A stretch of DNA of 57,877 bases from CAZQCI01 sp964592255 (GCA_964592255.1 CAZQCI010000003.1:1-57877); one strand, 5' to 3'. Positions 43,872 to 52,637 are shown, counted from the first letter of the stretch. Program-made: numbers and translations. The notes: generated by a model not told the origin, from the letters alone.

Positions 43872-44671
43872 AAGTTGTCATCTTATGCGGAGGCCTCGGC
43901 ACTCGTCTTTCCGAAGAAACCCAAATTAAACCCAAACCCATGGTGGAAATTGGCGGTTGGCCTATTTTATGGCATGTGATGAAACTATACGGCCAACAAG
44001 GTTTTAACAATTTCATGTTGGCTTTAGGATATAAGGGTGACGTCATTAAAGATTATTTTCTTCATTATCATGCTCGTCAAAGCAATATGACTGTTGATCT
44101 GCAAACTGGACACGTGGAGTATTCAAATCCAACGGTTGAAAATTGGAAAGTTTCTTTGATTGATACCGGTGCCTCAACAATGACGGGAGGACGTTTATTA
44201 AGACTAAAACCTCATCTCAGTTCAGGGGAAACTTTTATGCTCACCTATGGAGACGGCGTGTCGGATGTTAATCTTAAAGCCGTATTGGAGTTTCATCGTT
44301 CCCACGGCAAGCTGGCTACCGTTACGGCTGTGCGTCCTTCGGGTCGATTTGGGGGAATGCAGATCGGCAAAGGACAAGTCATGGAATTTACCGAAAAACC
44401 ACAATCGGGAGAAGGATGGATTAACGGTGGTTTCTTCGTGTTTGAACCTCAAATATTCAACTATCTTGAAGATGATACCACCATCTTGGAACGCTCCCCC
44501 TTGGAGAACCTAACCCGTGACGGGCAGTTGATGGCCTACCAACATCATGGTTACTGGCAATGCATGGATACCATCAGGGACCGTGACTCTTTGCAAACTC
44601 TCTGGAATTCGGGCCACGCCCCTTGGGGCCAAGCCTCTTGGGGGCAAGTGTCTTGGATTAAAAAAGAATGA
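43868..44671 (+). CDS. rfbF: Glucose-1-phosphate cytidylyltransferase
   Basis: A 267-residue nucleotidyltransferase: VVILCGGLGTRLSEETQIKP, KPMVEIGGWPILWHVMK, LTYGDGVSD, FTEKPQSGEGWINGGFF and LMAYQHHGYWQCMDTIRD. These are diagnostic of RfbF, which makes CDP-glucose. The C-terminus ends with a short tandem repeat (PWGQA, SWGQV, SW). The stop codon TGA at 44669-44671 lies at the very start of palindromic repeat copy C. Confidence 0.93.
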   Translation: MKVVILCGGLGTRLSEETQIKPKPMVEIGGWPILWHVMKLYGQQGFNNFMLALGYKGDVIKDYFLHYHARQSNMTVDLQTGHVEYSNPTVENWKVSLIDTGASTMTGGRLLRLKPHLSSGETFMLTYGDGVSDVNLKAVLEFHRSHGKLATVTAVRPSGRFGGMQIGKGQVMEFTEKPQSGEGWINGGFFVFEPQIFNYLEDDTTILERSPLENLTRDGQLMAYQHHGYWQCMDTIRDRDSLQTLWNSGHAPWGQASWGQVSWIKKE

Positions 44672-44760
44672 AGAACTCCGCCGCAAGTGGCGGAGTATCA
44701 AGAATGAATGACTTTTCGCCACAAATGGCGGAGAATGAAACCCCCTCTGGGGGATTAAAA
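44667..44760 (+). repeat. Palindromic repeat, copy C, full length
   Basis: A 94-bp element between rfbF and rfbG with three hairpins: CTCCGCC/GGCGGAG, CGCCA/TGGCG and CCCCC-TCT-GGGGG. Its first bases include the rfbF stop, its last A is the first base of the rfbG ATG, and GGGGG (44749-44753) is 6 bp before that ATG, where a ribosome site belongs. A frame beginning ATG AAG AAC is open through the whole copy. Confidence 0.88.
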
Positions 44761-45878
44761 TGTTTTTTCAAACTTATCAGAAAAAACGAGTTTTGATTAC
44801 AGGACATACTGGATTTAAAGGCAGTTGGTTAACAACATGGCTTTTAAAACTAGGCGCCCATGTGATTGGCGTTTCAAAAGATATTCCAACACAGCCTTCC
44901 ATGTTTAATGAGCTGAAGTTGTCCGAAAAAATTACCCACATTCAAGCCGATGTCCGTAATCTGGAGGGATTACAAAAAATTATCACTGATGAAAAACCTG
45001 ATTTTGTTTTTCATTTGGCAGCCCAAGCCATTGTCTCTGCTTCCAAAACCAATCCGGTGGAAACAATGTCAACCAACATCATCGGAACAATGAATCTTTT
45101 AGAAATATTACGCCAAATACCATGGCCCTGCACAGCTGTGTTGATTACCAGCGATAAATGTTACGACAATGTTGAATGGGTGTGGGGTTATCGTGAAACG
45201 GATGCTTTGGGTGGAAAAGATATTTATAGCGGTTCCAAAGGAGCTGCGGAATTGGTCATTAAATCATACGCCCATACTTTTTTTCAAAATAATCATCCTG
45301 TGCGTCTAGCTGTTGGACGTGCCGGCAATGTCATCGGAGGAGGAGACTGGGCCAAGGACCGTATTGTTGTAGACTGCATGAAGGCTTGGAGCCAGCAGCA
45401 AACGGTTGAGATACGCAGCCCAAAAGCCACGCGGCCTTGGCAACATGTTTTGGAGCCTTTAAGCGGTTATCTTCTTTTAGGTGCGGGCTTGCTGCGCCAA
45501 TCTCCTTTACATAAAGAAGCCTTTAACTTCGGGCCGCGTGCAGAACAAAACCGTACTGTCATTGAATTACTTTCCGATTTAGCACAACGTTGGGGTTTTA
45601 ATCATTTAGAAAAAGCTTACCGGATCATCAACGATACTCCGTTTCACGAAGCCAACCTCTTAAAACTCAATTGTGATAAAGCGCTGTCCCTTCTTAAATG
45701 GGAAGCTAATTTAAATTATGACGAGATGATCCGGCTCGTTGCAGATTGGTATACTTCCTTCTATCACAAAAAATCCGATATGTATGGAGTAACGTTGGAG
45801 CAAATTAACCTTTACGAACGCCTTGCCACTGAGCGCCATCGACAATGGACATTGCAGGAGTCATCCTTACCGAATTAA
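44760..45878 (+). CDS. rfbG: CDP-glucose 4,6-dehydratase
   Basis: A 372-residue extended SDR: TGHTGFKGSWLTTWLLKLGA, HLAAQAIVSASKTNP, ITSDKCYDN (TDK motif), YSGSKGAAELV (Tyr/Lys) and GNVIGGGDWAKDRIVVD, all diagnostic of RfbG. It converts CDP-glucose to CDP-4-keto-6-deoxyglucose. The start codon begins at the last base of repeat copy C. RfbH (the C3-dehydrase for 3,6-dideoxyhexoses) is not in the window. Confidence 0.93.
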   Translation: MFFQTYQKKRVLITGHTGFKGSWLTTWLLKLGAHVIGVSKDIPTQPSMFNELKLSEKITHIQADVRNLEGLQKIITDEKPDFVFHLAAQAIVSASKTNPVETMSTNIIGTMNLLEILRQIPWPCTAVLITSDKCYDNVEWVWGYRETDALGGKDIYSGSKGAAELVIKSYAHTFFQNNHPVRLAVGRAGNVIGGGDWAKDRIVVDCMKAWSQQQTVEIRSPKATRPWQHVLEPLSGYLLLGAGLLRQSPLHKEAFNFGPRAEQNRTVIELLSDLAQRWGFNHLEKAYRIINDTPFHEANLLKLNCDKALSLLKWEANLNYDEMIRLVADWYTSFYHKKSDMYGVTLEQINLYERLATERHRQWTLQESSLPN

Positions 45879-46291
45879 AACAAATCCATGACGAACGTGG
45901 CGCCGTATTGCACATGCTGCGCAACGACGCCCCAACATTCACTCATTTTGGAGAATGCTATTTCTCCGAAATTCTTCCCGGTGCCATTAAAGCCTGGAAA
46001 CGTCATCGGCTTCAAACACAAAACTTAGCCGTACCTGTAGGAAAAATCCGCATGGTTCTTTATGATGACAGGCCGCAGTCTACAACACGTGGACAAATTC
46101 AAGAATTAGAACTCGGTCGTCCTGATGCTTATTATCGTATAACCATTCCCAAAAACCTTTGGTATGGATTTACAGGCATTAGTGAAAATCCCGCGCTTAT
46201 TGCAAATTGTACGGATAGCCCCCACGACCCAAACGAAAGTGAAATCATGCCAATTGATCAGTCGTCTATTCCTTATCAATGGCATCGATGA
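45845..46291 (+). CDS. RmlC-family 3,5-epimerase-like cupin
   Basis: A 148-residue short RmlC-type cupin often found after rfbFG: QIHDERGAVLHMLRND, GECYFSEILPGAIKAW, IRMVLYDDRP, IPKNLWYGFTGI and ANCTDSPHDPNE. Where close relatives have a WHLHK stretch, it reads WKRHR, with one His changed. It probably epimerises a CDP-4-keto sugar. Overlaps rfbG by 34 bp. Confidence 0.75.
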   Translation: MDIAGVILTELKQIHDERGAVLHMLRNDAPTFTHFGECYFSEILPGAIKAWKRHRLQTQNLAVPVGKIRMVLYDDRPQSTTRGQIQELELGRPDAYYRITIPKNLWYGFTGISENPALIANCTDSPHDPNESEIMPIDQSSIPYQWHR

Positions 46292-47205
46292 AAATGACAC
46301 AACCAAAAATTTTAATTGTCGGTGGGCATGGCTTTATCGGTAAACATGTAGCAGCCCATGCCCTGCGTCTTGGATGGGATGTCACCTCTCTTTCTTTACA
46401 ACATCGGCAAAACAATGGAGACCTTAAAACCATCAGTGCGGACATCACAAAATTCAATGAGCTAGAACAAGCCTTACATCAAAAAAAATTTGATTATGTC
46501 ATCAATTGCGGGGGCTACATTCATCATGCTCTTTTCTCCCAAGGAGGACTCTCCTCTTTGGAATCGCATTTCATAGGAGTCGTCAACTTAACCCAAATAT
46601 TAGACCGTTCCACGTTACGCGCTTTCATCAATTTGGGTAGTAGCGATGAATATGGCAATAACCCGGCACCTCAAGATGAAAGCCAAAGAGAAGCGCCCTT
46701 ATCGCCGTATTCTTTAGGCAAAACAGCTTCAACTCATTTTTTACAAATGCTGCATCGCACTGAAAATTTTCCTGCCATAACCCTAAGGCTTTTTTTGACC
46801 TACGGACCCGGACAAAACGATGAACGGTTTTTACCTCAAATCATCAAAGGCTGTTTGCAAGATCGCTCCTTTCCCACATCTGCAGGGGAACAATTAAGAG
46901 ACTTTTGTTTTATTAAAGATACCGTGGACGCTTTATTTATTGCCTTAGATAAACCTGCTGCTCACGGTGAAGTCATTAATATTGCCTCCGGGCAAGCTGT
47001 GTCTATCCGTCATATGATCGAAACCGTTAGAAACCTGATCGGCCAAGGCCAACCCCAATTTGGAAAAATCCCTTACCGCACAGGAGAAAATAAGGCGCTG
47101 TACGCCAATATTTCAAAGGCTTATGCCTTACTGGGATGGCAACCTTCCACTTCATTAACCGAAGGTTTGCAACAAACCATCAACTATTATCGTCAGGATC
47201 AGTAA
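46288..47205 (+). CDS. NAD-dependent epimerase/reductase
   Basis: About 305 residues. VGGHGFIG, NLGSSDEYGN, YSLGK (Tyr/Lys), RLFLTYGPGQNDERF and IASGQAV mark a 4-ketoreductase/epimerase-type extended SDR. ATG at 46288 overlaps the previous stop (ATGA); an ATG at 46279 in frame is also possible. Likely the last step of the CDP-sugar module. Confidence 0.8.
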   Translation: MKMTQPKILIVGGHGFIGKHVAAHALRLGWDVTSLSLQHRQNNGDLKTISADITKFNELEQALHQKKFDYVINCGGYIHHALFSQGGLSSLESHFIGVVNLTQILDRSTLRAFINLGSSDEYGNNPAPQDESQREAPLSPYSLGKTASTHFLQMLHRTENFPAITLRLFLTYGPGQNDERFLPQIIKGCLQDRSFPTSAGEQLRDFCFIKDTVDALFIALDKPAAHGEVINIASGQAVSIRHMIETVRNLIGQGQPQFGKIPYRTGENKALYANISKAYALLGWQPSTSLTEGLQQTINYYRQDQ

Positions 47206-47206
47206 A

Positions 47207-48103
47207 ATGTCTCAGCAACCGTTAGTGAGTATTTTGATGAATTGTTATAATGGGGAAAAATACCTCCGCCCCGCCTTAGAAAGTGTTTTGGCTCAAAAGT
47301 ATGAGAATTGGGAATTAATTTTTTGGGATAACCAATCCACAGATCACAGTGCCGCCATCATGAAAAGTTTTAATGATCCACGGCTGAAATATTTTTATGC
47401 TCCCCAACATACCGAATTGGGTATCGCACGCATTGAAGCCTTTCAACAATGTCATGGTGATTTTGTAGCGATATTGGATGCGGACGACATCAGCCACCCG
47501 CATCGCTTAAAGAGACAAGTGGAATTTTTAGAAAATCATCCTCAAGTCGCTTTAGTTGGTTCGTGGGCGCAGTGTATTGATGAAAATGGGAACATAATTT
47601 CGGAATTAAAGCCACCGTCTGAACCAGATACGTTAAGCGACTCTCTCGGCTGGACTAATCCTATCATTCATTCTTCCACTCTTTATCGCCGTCAAGCGGC
47701 TCTTCAAGTAGGAGGCTATTCAAAAGATTTGGTTCACTCTTCAGATTTTGGCCTTATTCTCGCTTTAGCTCCTCATTTTAAAATTGCGGTGATTGAAGAT
47801 TTTTTATGTCAATTGCGGATTGTTTCAACCAGCATGTCGCGTTCAAAAAAATATCAACGCATTGTCGGGCAGGAAAATTTAATTTTATTTGAACGTGCTA
47901 AACATTTTCTTAAACTTAGCCCAAAAGCGCTTCAGTTAAATCGTCGAGCTCAAGCAATTGCCAAAATTCGTCTTGGCATTGCTGATTTTTTCAATGGATA
48001 TCGATATCAAGGTTTTAAATGTATTATTAAAACCGTCTTGAATGAACCTTCCGTACTTTGGGGCAACGGCCCCGTACGACGATTTTTGGGGAATCCTTTT
48101 TAA
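47207..48103 (+). CDS. GT2-family glycosyltransferase
   Basis: A 298-residue GT-A enzyme: VSILMNCYNGEKYLRPALES, IFWDNQSTDHS and AILDADDISHP (metal-binding DxD). C-terminal region is basic. Placed after the CDP-sugar module and before the polymerase; probably transfers a sugar to the repeat unit. Confidence 0.85.
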   Translation: MSQQPLVSILMNCYNGEKYLRPALESVLAQKYENWELIFWDNQSTDHSAAIMKSFNDPRLKYFYAPQHTELGIARIEAFQQCHGDFVAILDADDISHPHRLKRQVEFLENHPQVALVGSWAQCIDENGNIISELKPPSEPDTLSDSLGWTNPIIHSSTLYRRQAALQVGGYSKDLVHSSDFGLILALAPHFKIAVIEDFLCQLRIVSTSMSRSKKYQRIVGQENLILFERAKHFLKLSPKALQLNRRAQAIAKIRLGIADFFNGYRYQGFKCIIKTVLNEPSVLWGNGPVRRFLGNPF

Positions 48104-48115
48104 TTACATATTGTA

Positions 48116-49387
48116 ATGTCATCAGCTCCAACAACAATTCGTTACACAACAGATCACTTTAGAAAAAAGCATTATCTTTTGATGCTACTTTTTTTAATTC
48201 TCTATGGCTCAGTTGCACCTTTCATGTATACGGTTGTCTCTACTTATTTAAGCGAACACTATTTTACCCTCGATTTAATATCACCAGAATCATTCACAAA
48301 AGGTAATTGGTACACCCTATGTGCGACTTTTCTAATGCTCCACGCAGCCTATATTTATAGGCCCACAAAGCCGTATCGGGTTGATATAAAAAAATATGAG
48401 GGAATTTACCAAAAATACCAAGGCGTACTTTTTTATTCAGCTTTTATTTCTTTGAGTATCAGTATCTCACTGGATCTTTTCTACGGACGGGCTGTATCTA
48501 ATCTTACGGCTGTACGTCCCATTTTTTCAACTTATTTAGGATATGTGGCCGCCATGTTTTCTAAATCGGCGGGGTTGGTTATTCTTTCTTCTTTATTTTT
48601 TCACAGAAAATTAAACAAACCCGCATTCATTATTGTTTTATTAATTTTAACTCAATCTGTAACTTCTTGGTCACGTTCCGGAATTTTTGACATCGCTTTT
48701 TTCATTCTAGTCGGCCTAGCTTATTCATGTGCTGCTACATCTTATAAACTAAAAGGATTGAAAATAATCATGTTGTTAGGAGTCGTAGCCGTAATTTTAG
48801 GAAATATGGGAAGAGGAAATGCGGGTCTACAAGTTTTTGGTGAAGGTTTGGCCCGCTTCTATCAAAACAATCAAGCGTTATACATGGCCGTCGAAAATCC
48901 TGAAAAAATGAAAGATATTCTTCTTAAAGACGAACCTCGAGTTTTATTTCAACAACTTTTTTCTTTCGCCATTGAACGTACGGAATACCCCTCCTCTTTT
49001 CGCTTGTTGGAATACTGGGGGGACCATATTGCTCCGGATGATCGCGGGCATATTGCAGGATACGCTTACGGTTGGCTGGGGCTCACTTTTGGAACAATGG
49101 GCTGGTATGGTTTAATAGCCATTTATCTATTTTTTATTTTCTGTTTTTCTGCGTTACTCCGCTGTGCAAAGCGGCCTACTTTAATCAACCTGATGTTTTT
49201 CGGTTATTTTTCAAATATTCTTTATGAGTTTTTTCAAAACTTAGGTTTAGATTCTTTTGGAGAAAAAATTTTTAAGATGTTTATCTACTTACTAGTTTAT
49301 ATGGTCATCATTAAAGTTTTGGGCTCTTTGACTTCTTCATCAACAACACACAAAAAAGATTTCAGTTTAGCCACGTCTTCAGCATGA
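48116..49387 (+). CDS. Wzy-like oligosaccharide repeat-unit polymerase
   Basis: A 423-residue protein with about ten predicted membrane helices and two larger loops, the layout of O-antigen polymerases. YLGYVAAMFSKSAGLVI, SWSRSGIFDIAFFIL and the GYAYGWLGLTFGTMGW region fit the OAG-polymerase-like pattern (Arg-containing loops before hydrophobic helices). Sequence conservation in this family is low, so the call rests on topology and place. It would work with Wzz (3607). Confidence 0.7.
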   Translation: MSSAPTTIRYTTDHFRKKHYLLMLLFLILYGSVAPFMYTVVSTYLSEHYFTLDLISPESFTKGNWYTLCATFLMLHAAYIYRPTKPYRVDIKKYEGIYQKYQGVLFYSAFISLSISISLDLFYGRAVSNLTAVRPIFSTYLGYVAAMFSKSAGLVILSSLFFHRKLNKPAFIIVLLILTQSVTSWSRSGIFDIAFFILVGLAYSCAATSYKLKGLKIIMLLGVVAVILGNMGRGNAGLQVFGEGLARFYQNNQALYMAVENPEKMKDILLKDEPRVLFQQLFSFAIERTEYPSSFRLLEYWGDHIAPDDRGHIAGYAYGWLGLTFGTMGWYGLIAIYLFFIFCFSALLRCAKRPTLINLMFFGYFSNILYEFFQNLGLDSFGEKIFKMFIYLLVYMVIIKVLGSLTSSSTTHKKDFSLATSSA

Positions 49388-50595
49388 ACCAGGAAACAAC
49401 CCGCAAACATATCGCCTTTGTCTGTACGGTACCACTGGCACTTAAGTGGTTTATGGCGCCTCATATTACCTTGTTAAAAAAATTTTATGATATCACCTTA
49501 ATCACAAATGGTACTGCCAATGAGTTGGAAGGCATACTCGATGATCATGTGCGTTTAATCTCCATCCCCATTGAACGCCCCATAGCCATAAAACAAGATT
49601 GTATTGCTTTAATAAAATTGTGGAAATTGTTCCGAAAGGAAAAATTTGATTGTGTACATTCTATCATGCCAAAAGCAGGTTTATTATCCATGATTGCTGC
49701 CAAAGGGGCTGGAATTCCGCTTCGTTTTCACACTTTCACTGGTCAGGTATGGGCCACAGAAAAAGGTTTTTTTAGATTTTTATTAAAAACAATGGATAAA
49801 GTTTTAGCTATCTGTGCCACTCAGATATTAACAGACGGTCCCTCTCAACGTTTATTTTTAATCAAAAATCACATAGTCAAAGAATCTGCTATCCAGGTCT
49901 TAGGCCAAGGCTCCATTGCTGGGGTAAACATAAATAAATTTAAACGTAATGTTGAGGCGCGCTCACAAATAAGAAAAAAATTCCAGATTCCAGAAAACGA
50001 TGTTGTTTTTACTTTTCTAGGCCGCTTAAACCGAGCCAAAGGCGTCATGGATTTACTATCTTCTTTTTCATTAGCAACAGAAAAAAACAAAAATATTCAT
50101 CTTTTAATTATAGGCCCTGATGAAGAAAAATTAAGTGATGAGTTGTCTGTTTTTGAAGAACGTTTCCCAAAACATATCCATAGAGTAGGTTATACCGACC
50201 GACCGGAAGATTATTTATCAGCTTCAGACGTTTTATGTTTATTGAGTTATCGTGAAGGGTTTTCCAATGTCATTCTTCAAGCAGGGGCTACAGGCTTGCC
50301 GGTAATTGCTTCACGCATTTATGGAATCACCGATATTGTGGAAGATGGCGTCACAGGCATATTATTTCCTCCAGCTTCTATTTCGGAAGTGGCAGCTGCC
50401 ATGGTAAACTTGGCTTCTAATCCAACATTGCGACATACATTAGGTACAAATGCAAAAAAATTGACGGAAGAAAAATTTTCAGAAAAATTTGTCACACAAT
50501 GTTTTCATAACTTTTATCAAAATATGTTATATAGACAAGATAACGTACTGGATAAATCCAAGGAATATGGGATTAAATCCCTAGAGTTCGATTAA
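49384..50595 (+). CDS. GT4-family glycosyltransferase
   Basis: A 403-residue GT-B enzyme: HSIMPKAGLLSMIAAKGAGI, TFTGQVWATEKG (N-terminal domain of the WbpH/CapM-like group), FTFLGRLNRAKGVMDLL and SYREGFSNVILQAGATGLPVIAS (donor-site E-x7-E). ATGA overlap with the polymerase gene. Likely adds the second or a later sugar. Confidence 0.85.
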   Translation: MNQETTRKHIAFVCTVPLALKWFMAPHITLLKKFYDITLITNGTANELEGILDDHVRLISIPIERPIAIKQDCIALIKLWKLFRKEKFDCVHSIMPKAGLLSMIAAKGAGIPLRFHTFTGQVWATEKGFFRFLLKTMDKVLAICATQILTDGPSQRLFLIKNHIVKESAIQVLGQGSIAGVNINKFKRNVEARSQIRKKFQIPENDVVFTFLGRLNRAKGVMDLLSSFSLATEKNKNIHLLIIGPDEEKLSDELSVFEERFPKHIHRVGYTDRPEDYLSASDVLCLLSYREGFSNVILQAGATGLPVIASRIYGITDIVEDGVTGILFPPASISEVAAAMVNLASNPTLRHTLGTNAKKLTEEKFSEKFVTQCFHNFYQNMLYRQDNVLDKSKEYGIKSLEFD

Positions 50596-50636
50596 AAAAA
50601 ATCCCACTTACTACAAAGTGAACATTTTTTTCTAAA

Positions 50637-51623
50637 ATGAAAAAATCTACTATCATTGTTGGTTCTGGTTGGGCGGGTCAGGCGATTGCTTCCATTCTGA
50701 TTCAAAACAAAGCGAATAAAATTCTTGGTTTTGTTGATGATCATAAAGCGGATGAGAAGATTATCGTATCTAATGGCAATGGAGGACATCCGCTTCCTTT
50801 TTTAGGAACTTCACATCAGCTTTTAGAAATAGTCAAAAAACACAAGGCCAAAAATATTATTATTTCCGTCACACAAAACCGAACGGATCATCTTTTAAGA
50901 GAAATTGTCAAATGCCACCAACATGGAATTAAAATTCATGAAATGCCTGATTTATACGCTAAACTAACGTCAAAAATACCCATCCAACATATCAATCATC
51001 ATTGGCTTGTACCCAATTTGACGGCCATACCGGATAATTTTTATAGTTTATTTCACGATGCAACTAACTATATTTTAAGCTTAGCCATTCTTCTGTTTTT
51101 TCTTCCTTTTTTCCCATTCATTATTCTGGCCATCAAACTCGATTCTCGCGGACCTATTTTTTATTATCAAAAGCGAATAGGGAAAAACGGAAAAGTATTC
51201 ACCTTATTCAAATTTCGTACCATGGAGAAAAACGCTGAAAAACATGGAGCTGCTTGGACAGTAAAACAAGACCCTCGTATCACACGTGTTGGAAAATGGC
51301 TCCGCAAGTTTCGTTTGGATGAGCTGCCGCAGCTCATCAATGTTTTGAAGCGAGAAATGTCTTTAATTGGGCCTCGCCCTGAAGAAAAAAGCCTGGTTGA
51401 ATCATTTAAACAAGAAATTCCTTTTTATGAATATCGCTACATCGTCAGACCAGGCATTACAGGCTGGGCTCAAGTGAATTATCAGAATACATGCTCGTTG
51501 GAAGGAGCTTTTGAAAAATTACAATATGATCTTTATTGGATTAAAAATAGATCATTATGGCTAGATTTAAAAATTATCTTCAAAAGTATTCATGTCATGT
51601 TCACTGGTTTTGGAGCAGTGTAA
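50637..51623 (+). CDS. Initiating polyprenyl-phosphate phosphoglycosyltransferase
   Basis: A 328-residue mono-topic PGT with an N-terminal Rossmann/CoA-binding-like domain (IIVGSGWAGQAIASIL, residues about 5-120), one membrane helix (about 142-163) and the catalytic domain: YQKRIGKNGKVFTLFKFRTM, D228/E229 in LDELPQL, MSLIGPRPEE and VRPGITGWAQVNYQ. It transfers a sugar 1-phosphate to undecaprenyl phosphate to start the repeat unit. It lacks the four N-terminal helices of WbaP-type enzymes. First sugar unknown. Confidence 0.88.
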   Translation: MKKSTIIVGSGWAGQAIASILIQNKANKILGFVDDHKADEKIIVSNGNGGHPLPFLGTSHQLLEIVKKHKAKNIIISVTQNRTDHLLREIVKCHQHGIKIHEMPDLYAKLTSKIPIQHINHHWLVPNLTAIPDNFYSLFHDATNYILSLAILLFFLPFFPFIILAIKLDSRGPIFYYQKRIGKNGKVFTLFKFRTMEKNAEKHGAAWTVKQDPRITRVGKWLRKFRLDELPQLINVLKREMSLIGPRPEEKSLVESFKQEIPFYEYRYIVRPGITGWAQVNYQNTCSLEGAFEKLQYDLYWIKNRSLWLDLKIIFKSIHVMFTGFGAV

Positions 51624-51682
51624 ATATTAAAAAATTAAATCCCTCCTCAATTTTTCTCCCATCAACTTCTAACCTTAGGCTT

Positions 51683-52036
51683 ATGTTACAAAAATTCTTA
51701 TTCACTTCAATTTTGCTTCTAGGGTTGTCTTTAGGCACACACGTGTGGAGTCTGGAAGAACTCTTAGTAAAAGGAAAAATTACACAAACCCCTTTTATCA
51801 ATCAAAACGGTAAAAAAATCCCTGATATTTTTGATTATTCTTTTAATTTTGGAAAAGAAGATTACCATATTAAACTAATCACAAGTCGTGTTTCGGAAAA
51901 AGAAATTCAAAAATATCTTAATAAGAATATCACAGCGAAAATTATTAAAAGAGAAGGATTATGGGATACAAAAGACGATGAAGAAGCACAAAGCCGTACG
52001 GGTCCTTATGTAGAAATTTTAGAAATTACCCCGTAG
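51683..52036 (+). CDS. Small secreted protein of unknown function
   Basis: A 117-residue protein not recognised. The ATG at 51683 begins an apparent signal peptide (MLQKFLFTSILLLGLSLG, then THVWS as a likely cleavage site); a longer frame from 51557 runs into the previous gene. The mature part is hydrophilic and basic, ending VEILEITP. Follows the operon on the same strand; link to glycan export is only positional. Confidence 0.55.
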   Translation: MLQKFLFTSILLLGLSLGTHVWSLEELLVKGKITQTPFINQNGKKIPDIFDYSFNFGKEDYHIKLITSRVSEKEIQKYLNKNITAKIIKREGLWDTKDDEEAQSRTGPYVEILEITP

Positions 52037-52082
52037 TTTTTGAAAAAGACTCATTCATTCTCATGATACTTATAGAAAAATT

Positions 52083-52637
52083 ATGAACAAAACCCTCTCT
52101 CCTTCAGCGCATCACCCACATCGGGTGGAATTAAAATTACGCAACATTCAGCAACTGTTCAATTCCATGGATCCTTCGCCTTTCAACGAAAAAGATTTGG
52201 ATCATGATGCGGAAGAATTTATTGTCAGTTGGGTCTACGAATATCCTCCCAAAGCACCCATCACCTTGAAGGTTTATTTAGAACAATGGCCGTTGGAGAA
52301 TCCGCAAGACATGATCCGTGAGGCCATTCATCATTATTTTGCTTACCGTGCTAAAATCAACCGGCTAGAATTTCACCGGTTGATGAAGCAAGGAAGAACT
52401 TCCTTGTTGATCGGACTTTTGTTTTTGGGGCTCTGTTTATTTTCAAGCCAGATGTTGTTGGCAAAATTTACTGGAACTTTTTGGAATATTCTTAGTGAAA
52501 GTCTCACGATTGTGGGTTGGGTAGCGATGTGGCGGCCGATGCAGATTTATCTGTACGAGTGGTGGCCGCTCCGGCGTTGGGGAAAAGTGTATGAAAAGTT
52601 AAGCCATATGCCGGTGGAAGTGATGCAAAAAAAATAA
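52083..52637 (+). CDS. Conserved-type membrane protein of unknown function
   Basis: A 184-residue protein, not recognised. The N-terminal half is acidic/hydrophilic (HDAEEFIVSWVYEYPP), then two likely helices (TSLLIGLLFLGLCLFS and ILSESLTIVGWVAMW) are followed by a basic C-terminus (PLRRWGKVYEK). It is the last gene before the 326-bp gap. No function proposed. Confidence 0.6.
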   Translation: MNKTLSPSAHHPHRVELKLRNIQQLFNSMDPSPFNEKDLDHDAEEFIVSWVYEYPPKAPITLKVYLEQWPLENPQDMIREAIHHYFAYRAKINRLEFHRLMKQGRTSLLIGLLFLGLCLFSSQMLLAKFTGTFWNILSESLTIVGWVAMWRPMQIYLYEWWPLRRWGKVYEKLSHMPVEVMQKK

